Shown here: one piece after another, positions 30,301 to 39,254 of the stretch | Layout: each line of letters starts with the position of its first letter | How positions within the stretch are numbered: the first letter of the stretch is position 1 | Source of the DNA: Phymatolithon calcareum | Taxonomy: Eukaryota > Rhodophyta > Florideophyceae > Hapalidiales | Assembly: GCA_977006965.1 (NCBI GenBank) | Contig: OZ345361.1 | Coordinates: 434,001 to 498,000, forward strand | DNA length: 64,000 bases | Direction: 5' to 3' | Translations under genes and position numbers: made by a program | Notes under the pieces: model-generated | What the model saw: the letters and a program-made list of their open reading frames with translations, nothing else | What the model was told of the DNA's origin: nothing | Database searches by the model: none

Positions 30301-31373
30301 TACTGTACTGAATCTTTCCGCGCGGCAAATCATGATGCAGTTTGTGTCAATACTGCAGGATCATCCAACAAGTTTAATCATGATTCAACTTGTAGGATGA
30401 TCCCGGGGCTCATCAAGGAGCGATGGGGGGATGTTCGAGCCCTGTCAAAGAAGCCTAAACGACCTCTTTGGCGTTGGGAAGTGCCTCATGCTATCCTTAA
30501 ATGCCACCACAGAGGGAGGAAATAATACTTCGTAACACATATCACGCGCCTACGACCCTCCATGCAACATTTGATAATTGGGTACAGCGCTGGCGATTGA
30601 CCATATCCTGCGCTGCACTGGCGCGATACTTGTCGACGATAATTTATTGGACGCGTAGACGACAAAGCAATCGATGGCCTGGGACGTGAGAAACCGATTG
30701 AAGCGCTTGAATGGTAAACTGCAAGAGTTCCTTCCGGATATGCACTGTTTCCGATATCGGGAGGGCGCACAGGTTGATTCTTGGCTAGCACACCTGTCTC
30801 TTCTACACTTGTGCATGGACGAAGCACATTGGGGACGCGCGTGTGGGTTGAAAGGCTTGCGGCAACTATTGCCATAACAGAATAACTATTATATCTCTTG
30901 TCCCCTTTTACTGAGGGATCTGTACGCTAGCTACTTATAGGGCTAGGGGTACTTCTATTGTGCTAGCGTGCCGTGCGAACTGGCTGTGCCAGGAGAGTGA
31001 CACAGTCTCGAGTGGCATAAGGTGCTGGCATGTGCGGTGCCGGTGCACTCTCGAGATACAGGTCCACGTGCACGCGGTGGCGCACTGTGCTATGGCTACG
31101 TCAATCTAGGAGGATGAACAAGGGGCTGGAAAAGTGCTGTGACTGCATCATCCGGGCACACCCTCTTGTTCGGGCGTACGTATGTGCTGTGACTGCATCA
31201 GTAACAGCGTTGAGTGTTTAGCTCGCTTAATGCTGACAAACTTCGGTTGTCAGCCGCAACTTCCTTCTCAACAGTGCACGACAATTTTGCCTTGTAGATG
31301 CTATTGCACCACTGTATTCTCACAATTTGCATCCACTTTTGTACAATTGAACATCCGCAATAAATCACGCATC

Positions 31374-31631
31374 GACATCATCTGGAACCTGGGTGGGGTT
31401 CCAATGGAACGTACACATACGCAATTCGGCACAGGGACACTTAAAATTTTAATCAAGAAACACTTTCGCTCAGTAACGAGTCGGCACGACACGAGGTACA
31501 CGTGGAACATTCGTGCCGTGCCGACTAGGTACTGAGCGAAAGTGTTTCTTGGTTAAAATTTTAAATGTGCCTGTGTCGAATTGCATACGTGTACGTGCCA
31601 TCGGAACCCGCACTAGGTTCCAGATGATGTC
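31374..31631. mobile_element. foldback element, arms of about 127 bp
   Basis: The left arm starts GACATCATCTGGAACC and the right arm ends with its inverse. Inner anchors are caagaaacactttcgctcag and ggcacg. The arms nearly touch in the middle (31500-31510). Copy A of the surrounding repeat lacks it, so it was inserted after the two copies separated. Confidence 0.75.
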
Positions 31632-31690
31632 TCTTCCACCTCCCACCGCACAACCCTGCCCCGCGCCACCGATCAAGAACCGTCGCCGCG

Positions 31691-31893
31691 ATGACTAACC
31701 CCGTGCCGCCGCAGCCGATGTCAATGAATCCCCCTCGCAGGGGCCCGGCGAGGAGAGCGAGAAAGGCTGTACAGACTGGTGTGCCTTTTGGTGCTGCTTC
31801 GGTTGCTGTGATGGTTGCTGTGATAGTTGCTGTGAAAGTTGTTCTGACAACTGCCTCGAGCAGTGTTGTGCAGCTCTTTGTGAGTGCTGAAGT
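31691..31893 (+). pseudogene. Cys-rich microprotein gene, frame-broken, in repeat copy B
   Basis: ATG 31691 starts MTNPVPPQPMSM, parallel to MTGANPAPPPPVV of the intact gene at 32564. Near 31724 the reading slips to another frame that reads ESPSQGPGEESEKG and then CTDWCAFWCCFGCCDGCCDS, with 16 Cys in about 39 residues, ending at TGA 31891-31893. The Cys block has a period-4 pattern (CCDG, CCDS, CCES). A one-base indel explains the break. Confidence 0.6.
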
Positions 31894-32299
31894 CGACCAT
31901 CGGGGCGGTCGTCCTTCCAAGCACAACATGTTTGTGATATGGAGGTCGCGAATGCCGCCGCTTTCCCATATTCATGAGCCAAGTGCATTGCTTTCATGGT
32001 GATATTTACGACGCGCGCTATTGTAGCGCTCGGGCACGAAGCTAGCTAGGAAATCCAAACCTACTTACTGTGCGAGCACTTCTTTTGTTATTAGGTATGG
32101 TTTTCAATAGTACTCACCACGACATATGTACTTGGTAAAACTTCGCGCCAATGCTCAACCTATTTGCTTCTGATCTTTTCCAAACGAGAAATATCCTTGC
32201 TTACATCACATGATGTAACCAACGATACTTGTGGATCAATATCGTCTTCTTCGACGCATTGTTCTCTTGACTTTGTCGCTCGGTGCCCCGAGAAGTGGA

Positions 32300-32328
32300 A
32301 CAATAATAATAATAATTATTATTATTTT
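32300..32328. repeat. AAT/ATT microsatellite
   Basis: A run of AAT units passes into ATT units at the right end of repeat copy B. The switch makes it self-complementary. Confidence 0.7.
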
Positions 32329-32563
32329 GCACGTTCCACAGCAGCAATGAACATATCACATATCCCGGGTATCTGCAGATACCTTGGAAGTGGTACAGCA
32401 GACTGAAAAACACAACTACTGTATCTCACAGCATTTTCCCCGGTTTCATAAATTACTCTGCTTGTCTCTACTTCGTCGACTTGGCGCCTTGCCTCCCGCC
32501 GTCGCACAAAGAACTCGTCTGTCCACAAGTCAACCGCCGCGTCACCTTGCCGTCTCCCCTGGT

Positions 32564-32860
32564 ATGACTGGCGCCAACCCTGCGCCGCCACCACCGGTTG
32601 TCATGGATGAATCCCCGCAAGAAAAACCGGAGACAGTCCATGCCACTAACCAGGAAACAGAGCGCATCGCACAGGATTGCTGCGATTGTTGTGGCACAAC
32701 TGCATTCACTTCTTGCTTCTGCTGGGCAGATTTTTGCCAGGATGCTCCAGCCCACTGCAACATTTGCTGCGCAAACTGCATGGCCTTCGCGTGCTGTGAC
32801 GGGGCGGGTGGCGATTGCTGTGCAGATTGCTGTGGAGCTGCTTGCGCAGGTTGCGCATAA
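32564..32860 (+). CDS. Cys-rich small protein (CC-motif family)
   Basis: The 98-residue protein has a Pro-rich, acidic N terminus (MTGANPAPPPPVVMDESPQE) and a C-terminal 60 residues with 19 Cys, mostly as CC or CxC (DCCDCCG, FCWADFC, NICCANC, GGDCCADCCG). There is no signal peptide and no long apolar helix. I do not recognise the family. Metal binding (metallothionein-like) or a membrane-associated CC-rich domain are both possible. The frame is open upstream to 32384, but the ATG at 32564 fits the start of the broken relative at 31691. It lies 0.26 kb right of repeat copy B in the same orientation, so repeat and gene probably spread together. Confidence 0.55.
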   Translation: MTGANPAPPPPVVMDESPQEKPETVHATNQETERIAQDCCDCCGTTAFTSCFCWADFCQDAPAHCNICCANCMAFACCDGAGGDCCADCCGAACAGCA

Positions 32861-33013
32861 TGTGCGGCCTATTGCTTCCAATTAGATGCTGTTTATCTTC
32901 ACTGTTACGGTGCCAATCAAAAGGCCCGTGTCTACCGCTTGCGAGTTTGGGCAACGCATTTCCTGTTTCAGTCCTTAAAATATATCGCCGACCAAGTAAA
33001 GCTCGTGCACTTC

Positions 33014-36000
33014 TCATGCTATTCGGTCCTCTTCTCGGTCGCCAAGCTTTTCATTGTCACGTACCGCATACGTCACGTCGTCCGTAACAGGAAACCGATC
33101 CAAAAGCGCAATTGCCCGTTTCGCGTTCTTCTTCATCGCATCGGACAGTCCAGGCAGATGCGGGATTTGTCGAAGAAGATCCAGAACGCGTCTCAAAATT
33201 CGACAAACGTCACCTTCTTGCAAGGAAGTATTACTCACAAGTTCAAACCATGACATACCAGACGCCCACGCCTCGATAACACCTGTCATTTCCACATCAA
33301 GCAACATCCCAAACTCAACTTCGTGTTCGGCTTGCACGGCCGCCAACCGGGATCGCAGAGGTAGCAACTCAGCAGTCGCTTTCAGCACCGCACTGGACGG
33401 CTCGTACGCAACATAAGTATCACTCCGCCCGCTGTCGATCTGCGTCGCTCCAAGCACCGCGCCCAAATGCGCCGGTGACACTGTTTCCAGCGAGGGATCC
33501 ATCACCACCAATGCAGTCCAAAGCTCGTTCTCGGCTTTCACCTTTGCTCCCAACTCACCCATGCTTGTCACGCCATATTCTTCATCTAGAAATCCATATG
33601 TTTGCAATACAGACGCAATCGCCATGAAATCCCCCCAGGTTCCGTCCTCCTCTTCTTCAGCAGTGTTGCTACTATCGTCCGAAGTAGCACTGGCCTTTCT
33701 ACGAGCTCGTTTCCTTGACTTGCTGCGTTTTCCCTCGTTATTCTCTCCGAGAGCCGCCTCGACCTGAGAAACAGCTAGCTTCGCTCTTTGGGTTCGAGCA
33801 CCTTCCCCGGATTCGTGCAGGGGGTGCTCTTTCACCATCCGAATAGCATCTTCAACACGCTTCTGCTGAGCATAGACATCCGGATCTTGCTCATTCTCTT
33901 CGCTTGCATTTTCGTCGTCGTCACCTTGGCTCAAAATTTCATTGGATTTTCGTCGCTCTGCCTGCCATTTGACAGTTCTTGACAACAATTCTTCCAGTTC
34001 TGCTGGAAATTCTGCTGTATATTGTTCCCCTCCAATATGAACCCAGTCCGAGCGATAAGGGAGTGGAACTTCACGCCAATTTGGCATTACTTCATCAAAG
34101 CGCAAAACCTCGGTGTCGTCGTAGAAAATTTTTTGCACATGCATGTGATTAAAAAGCCGAAAGGCACCTTTTTCGTCAATGGCGGCGAATGTCGGAAGCA
34201 CACCACTGGATTCAGAGTGCATGTCTAGCAACACTGCTTCGCAAATACTATCTGATTTCCCCGATAATTCCTCCAAAAGATTCGAGCCCAAAAATTCATC
34301 ATCTTCGTCACCTGCTCCAAGATAGTACGATCGCAGTTCCTTTCCGCCATCGCCATTCTTTGCAGCATCCAACGCTTCAAAATAACTCCGTCGTTTCTTC
34401 CGACGAATAGCACCCTTCGACGTTCCGATCGGCTTAGGTTCTCGCAGTAATAGTCTCGTTCCAGATGGAGCAAACGCCAAAGTATCTTCGATCAATTCAG
34501 CTTTGCTTTGACTCATCAAATAAAAAAGTGCTCTCTTCTCCGCCTTGACACGTTCAAGGCACCGTGCATAGCTTCGAACATCCTTGGGATCGAGTGCCGC
34601 CAGTAGTGCTTGGCATTCTGCTAGCACGTATTGCAATGCCGCTCGCTCCAATTCATTGCTTCGCTCTTCAGTTTCAGACTTCTCGACGCGCTCGGATTGT
34701 TCACGAGCTCGTTTGACACGAAGAAAATTACCAAATGAGCGCTCAATAAGTTTCTGAGAGTCATCCAAGGATCGTGTCTGCAGCAAGTTTAAAACCATGC
34801 CGTAAGTCGGCATGAATTTGGACTTGAGAGCGTCCACATCCGCCGTAACCACCCGAAATGCATCGAGCACTCCTTCGAATCGAGACCGAAGAATGACTGA
34901 GTGCCCCAGCACATCTTTTCCACGTCTTCCCGCGCGTCCCGCCATTTGAAGAACCTCGCTTGTCGTCAAAGAAACGATGCCATCCGCCCCGGCTCGTTTC
35001 GAAAGCGCTGATATAACTGTAGTGCGCGCAGGCATATTGATCCCCGCCGCTAGAGTTTCAGTTGCGAAAACAACTTTGATAAGGCCGTCCTGAAACATCT
35101 CCTCTACACAGAGTTTCCAAATCGGCAATAACCCCGCATGATGACTTGCAATACCCTGGGCGGCCAAATCAATTCGCTGTTGTTGCACCAAGTTTGGATG
35201 CTGCACAGTGAACGCTGCCAGACGTTTTTGCAGCTCCGCTTTTTCAAATTCGTTAACAAGAGCGTCTCGCTCTTCAGCGGCTGCGACAGCAGCTCGATCA
35301 CAACCAGCCCTGCTAAAAATAAATACAATTCCGGGTAGCATGTCCCTTCTACGAAGAGACCTGACAACAAAAGGATAAGACGGGACGTTAACAAAACGGT
35401 CTCTTGAGCCATTTCCGCCACGCTGGTCGCTCTTCATACTCTTAATAAGCTTGTCAAGTGATTTTTTGTCATTCAGAGCTTTTGACAGAGTTTCAGACGC
35501 GCTCGTTTTTCTCCTGCCTCTTTCCCGCCCTCTTTCCCGAAAACCACTGTCCTCCTGCAAAGATCGCAAGAGCTTCGGATGCAGTTTTGGTAAACTTGAG
35601 CCCTTCGACCGCTTGGCTTTCTTCTCTGTTGCGAACCCTTTGCGGGCAGAATTAGATTGATTATTATCCCGCGCGAATAAAGGGCTCACACCGTCTCGAT
35701 TGCAGAAGCCGAAACGAAGCGGAACTGGCCGGTGGTGCGTCTCAATTAAGCGTGTAGGCCCTTGAACACTGGCAAACCAATCGCGAACATCCGCGGTGTT
35801 TGACATTGTCGCACTTAATGCAACCAACAATACATGACTGGGACTGTTGATGACACTTTCTTCCCAAACTGTACCGCGGCTTCGGTCATTCAAGTAGTGA
35901 AACTCATCGAAGACAACAGAAAAAAGTTTTTCCGTGAGCATAGTTTCAGTATCTATACCACCGTACAACATGTTTCTGTACACCTCGGTTGTCATGACGA

Positions 36001-36688
36001 CGACATCAGCATCTCTGTTTACAGTCACATCGCCCGTCAAAAGTCCGACGCGCTCCTCTCCAAATTGCTTTCGAAAATCTGAAAATTTCTGATTTGACAA
36101 TGCCTTCAGCGGGGTTGTATAAAACACACGCAAACCCCTTGCAAGCGCTAAGTAGACAGCCATTTCGCCCACAATAGTTTTTCCAGCTCCTGTTGGAGCA
36201 GAGAGAACAACGCTTTCTCCACCTGCAAGTGCGTTGAGTGCGCCAATTTGAAAGTTGTCCAAATCATGTGGGAACGCAGCTTTTGTCAATATTGCATGAC
36301 ATTTCGCATCGCCAGCCAATTCACTCGGCAATCTCTCCAGTGCGTTCCGAATTTCAACAACTGCTTCAGGCTTTCCTGCAGCGCGGCTGATTGCTGTTGT
36401 TTCCACGTCTCCGGAAAGTGGAATTAAATTTAAAGTTGTGCTGCTTGATGGACTACGATCCAAAGAAGCAAACGTTCGTTGTCCAGTGGCGTTCAAACAT
36501 GCTATGCGCAAGGATCTTCTTCTTGATATGGTCAAAACTGGAGTACCGAAAATTGCACTGGTTCGCGAAGACGCGAACGCAACTCTCGAAAAAAGTGAAT
36601 GAGTTGCAACTCCGCGAACCGGGACCGCACTTCGACGAGACCAGGACAGCGCTATTGAGCAAAATGCGCTCCCCGACAAAAATGGCAT
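33014..36688 (-). CDS. SKI2-family DExH RNA helicase, ISE2-like, probably plastid
   Basis: The 1224-residue protein has the full SKI2/MTR4 layout: helicase motif I APTGAGKT at 164-171, motif Ia TTPLKALSNQKF, motif II DEFH at 261-264, motif III ALSATM, motif VI QMAGRAGRRG in the second RecA domain, and a C-terminal DSHCT region (VEFGMLLDVEMTGVIEAWAS). Residues 1-75 are Arg/Ser-rich with few acids, as expected of an organelle transit peptide. Length and target signal fit plant ISE2, a chloroplast RNA helicase for group II intron splicing and rRNA processing, better than cytosolic SKI2, which has no such leader. There is no intron. A basic, charged insertion occurs between the RecA domains (KLHPKLLRSL to RRKTSASETL). 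Confidence 0.88.
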   Translation of the reverse strand: MPFLSGSAFCSIALSWSRRSAVPVRGVATHSLFSRVAFASSRTSAIFGTPVLTISRRRSLRIACLNATGQRTFASLDRSPSSSTTLNLIPLSGDVETTAISRAAGKPEAVVEIRNALERLPSELAGDAKCHAILTKAAFPHDLDNFQIGALNALAGGESVVLSAPTGAGKTIVGEMAVYLALARGLRVFYTTPLKALSNQKFSDFRKQFGEERVGLLTGDVTVNRDADVVVMTTEVYRNMLYGGIDTETMLTEKLFSVVFDEFHYLNDRSRGTVWEESVINSPSHVLLVALSATMSNTADVRDWFASVQGPTRLIETHHRPVPLRFGFCNRDGVSPLFARDNNQSNSARKGFATEKKAKRSKGSSLPKLHPKLLRSLQEDSGFRERGRERGRRKTSASETLSKALNDKKSLDKLIKSMKSDQRGGNGSRDRFVNVPSYPFVVRSLRRRDMLPGIVFIFSRAGCDRAAVAAAEERDALVNEFEKAELQKRLAAFTVQHPNLVQQQRIDLAAQGIASHHAGLLPIWKLCVEEMFQDGLIKVVFATETLAAGINMPARTTVISALSKRAGADGIVSLTTSEVLQMAGRAGRRGKDVLGHSVILRSRFEGVLDAFRVVTADVDALKSKFMPTYGMVLNLLQTRSLDDSQKLIERSFGNFLRVKRAREQSERVEKSETEERSNELERAALQYVLAECQALLAALDPKDVRSYARCLERVKAEKRALFYLMSQSKAELIEDTLAFAPSGTRLLLREPKPIGTSKGAIRRKKRRSYFEALDAAKNGDGGKELRSYYLGAGDEDDEFLGSNLLEELSGKSDSICEAVLLDMHSESSGVLPTFAAIDEKGAFRLFNHMHVQKIFYDDTEVLRFDEVMPNWREVPLPYRSDWVHIGGEQYTAEFPAELEELLSRTVKWQAERRKSNEILSQGDDDENASEENEQDPDVYAQQKRVEDAIRMVKEHPLHESGEGARTQRAKLAVSQVEAALGENNEGKRSKSRKRARRKASATSDDSSNTAEEEEDGTWGDFMAIASVLQTYGFLDEEYGVTSMGELGAKVKAENELWTALVVMDPSLETVSPAHLGAVLGATQIDSGRSDTYVAYEPSSAVLKATAELLPLRSRLAAVQAEHEVEFGMLLDVEMTGVIEAWASGMSWFELVSNTSLQEGDVCRILRRVLDLLRQIPHLPGLSDAMKKNAKRAIALLDRFPVTDDVTYAVRDNEKLGDREEDRIA

Positions 36689-37068
36689 TATGGCCGCAAT
36701 TATTGCGACGTCGCTACGTCTGCACCGATTGTCGGGGATGCATTAAGAGCAGAACAGCCAGGCGGATGGCCGATCCAAAGTCGTCAACCGCGATGACCTT
36801 GTCCCACGAGATTGAGCTCCACTCGGCTTACAGATTACTGTGTCAATGGCGCTATGGGTTGAATAGTGAAATATTTAGAAATATTTTCAACTATTTAGAA
36901 ATCAGGCGAACAACAATTGGCCATTTTCCCGGCGCTGCAAACATAACCCAATCATGAGACATAACCACCAGATGTTTGGATTCTGAACTCTGAACAGAAA
37001 GCCGCCCACAATATCTGGCTCAACTAAGGCGTACGAAAGTAGCGGCTCTCGTCGATCCTCTTGCAGGG
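36689..37068. other. short intergenic, upstream of the helicase
   Basis: This is presumably the helicase promoter. A duplicated aaatatttagaaatatttt block lies at about 36870-36895. Nothing else can be named. Confidence 0.4.
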
Positions 37069-37089
37069 TTGCAGTGGCCTTGTGGCGCA

Positions 37090-37275
37090 ATGCGCGAGGT
37101 GATCCTTTCCGGCCTGGCAGGGTTCCTGACGGCATGCACGGGCGGATTTTTGATTCATCGGTCCATTTGGAAGACTGCAGACCAACACGCCGAGGCAATT
37201 GAAGCTTTGTCACCGCACCACAGAAAGCAGATAATTCAAGCGCAGCCGCCAACTGTAAGCGCGTCGATCCATTGA
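37090..37275 (+). CDS. small protein with N-terminal membrane anchor
   Basis: Starting at Met 37090 this is a 61-residue protein with one apolar segment (VILSGLAGFLTACTGGFLIH) followed by a charged tail (TADQHAEAIEAL, SPHHRKQIIQA). The form is that of small inner-membrane proteins of mitochondria, but no family is recognised. An in-frame Met at 37069 adds seven residues. The antisense ORF of 140 codons looks less protein-like. Confidence 0.4.
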   Translation: MREVILSGLAGFLTACTGGFLIHRSIWKTADQHAEAIEALSPHHRKQIIQAQPPTVSASIH

Positions 37276-39254
37276 GCAGCGCAAGCGTGCGAAGTTTGTG
37301 AATAACTATGTTGTTGATTCTCATCTTTTTTCGTTGTTACGCATGTGATTGATACCATCGCAGAATGAGAGTTTTGAGACTCAGATTGCGAGAAGAGCGG
37401 CGAATTGGTGGAACAAAGGGGTAGATAATGTGCACGATCGACTACTTAAGCTGCCGAAGACGATGAAGATGATTGTGAACGACGTGTCGAAGGCGAGCGA
37501 GACTGAGAAGGAAAGCGAATGAGAAATGTACCGCTGATACGGGGAGCCAAGAATCAGCCTTTTGTGAAGCGGCTGTGGTGATTTGTGGTGCCTGCGTAGC
37601 GACTGTATGGACTGAAGGAGGGGGGGTGGCGTTACTACTTTTTTGCTGGAAAATGGCGGTTGATTGTTGCGTTGTTTGTATTTCGAAGCGCGTTAGTTTT
37701 CTAGAGCTTAATACATGCTTCGACATATATTGAAGTATTGTCCTTCATTGGGAGGTATAGTTCTGGGTCAGATTCCAAATTCCGACAGAGAATAGCCCTG
37801 CCTGCGGAGAATATCGGTAATACATCATGTTGTCATGTGGATGGCTCAAAGTACAGCAGAGTTCTGTAGATTTCAGCGAAGAATTTCGCAGTGACAAACT
37901 CCGCGTCGTTCTCTCGCGGAGATTCTCGAACTGCTATCTTCACGAAGATAGCAGTTCAACAGTATGAAGTGGTGGTGAGAGAAGGTAAACTACCTTCTTC
38001 CCCGTGAGTAAGACTTGGCCTTTCATGGGATCAGCATGTTGACAAAAGCAAAATCAAAGCACATACGGAATTGGGGGCTCATAAATAAAGAAAAACAAGA
38101 GCACGGGCGACAAGTAAGGCAAAAGTCATTGCCATGTCGGCGAAACGGATATACTGTAGTACAGCGGAAAGATGATAATATGTAGAGGAGACTAGCAATT
38201 TGCGCTTTTCTATTCCGTCGAAGGACATAATCAAACAAGAGGGAACGGGGGGCTTCAGAACATCGGTGGCAAGCACGACCGTCAAAAATCCGGTAACTGT
38301 AATCAAAGTGGATGACAAAGACTGTGTTCTATTTGTGATTGCTTGGATCGAGGACGATTTCCAGCTCTGAATCAGACACGTCTTTCCTCTGTGGATACTG
38401 AGCGGAAGCAGTGATGCTTCATCATGGGACTGGATTTTGGCACGCGGTGCTTGCTTGTTGGCGATCCTTTTCAAACTCAGGGTATCATATGGCGGGACTT
38501 CTTTTTCAAATTACTCTGACCGTTGGCAGGAAGCATGTGCACAGCAGCCGCCTCAAGGGGCACCAAGAGATTCAAAAATGACTCAAATGGCAGTTTTTCC
38601 CTGCAAACGGTCCTTAGGAACAAGTCAACAGAGCGGAGTACGAGGGTTGTTGATCCCGTGGAGCAAATTACACACCTTTGGCACCTTACAGATTTATTTA
38701 CCAAAAAAAGGAGCGCCTTACAGCTAAGAATAAAAAAGCAGAACGCGCACCGTAACAGCAGTTTTGTACACTAGCTCGTTATCATATGAAGTTCCGTTCA
38801 CCTCAATCTGATTTGTTCGGTGCGTATTTATTGGCGAATCTCAACATGACGTTACGTGACAGATCGCGTGTGACCTTAATTTTAGTTATATATATAGAGC
38901 TTGTGTCGACGTGGGATCTGTCACGAATCGTGCAGCAGAAGCAACGGTCACGCATCGGCTGTCCTCCCGTTTTCGCTTGGGAATGATCCGCAAAAGTTTT
39001 TAAACCACTTTGCTTACCGAGCATGGCCTCTCGTAGGTAGCAAGAAGAAGGGGCTTCCCGCACCCGTCCGCCTCCGCAAGGCCCAAACTCCTCCAAGGCC
39101 CCATTTTTCGCATTCGAAGGTAAAGTACCTCGAATAGCACCATTTCGTTTCGCGGCCTATCGTCGCGTCTCGAGACGTCATCCTTGTAAGTACTTCCTTT
39201 CCTTTTTTTCTCTCACACTTTCATCCCGCGCGGAAGTAATCGACCCCCGCTGGT
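37276..39254. other. 2-kb intergenic, no confirmed gene
   Basis: The best candidate is an 83-codon plus ORF at 38523-38774 (basic, with VDPVEQITHLWHL), too weak to call. A perfect 14-bp-arm palindrome sits at 37928-37957. The stretch at 39140-39250 is the likely 5' leader of the next gene. Confidence 0.4.
37928..37957. repeat. 14-bp-arm palindrome
   Basis: GAACTGCTATCTTC, two bases, then its exact reverse complement. It could be a hairpin in RNA or a dimer-binding site. Confidence 0.8.

Larger units (their letters stand above)
30307..32305 (+). repeat. 2-kb dispersed repeat, copy B
   Basis: This is collinear with 7418-9565. Relative to copy A it has an insertion at about 30890-31200 containing a near-duplicate of tgctgtgactgcatca, a foldback at 31374-31631, and it lacks the 0.6-kb part seen near 8100-8690. 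It begins right beside MITE copy 2. Confidence 0.8.

Noticed and set aside
36902-37324. 140-codon minus ORF
   Set aside because: The plus-strand small membrane protein in the same place has a more protein-like composition. I found no motif in the minus frame.
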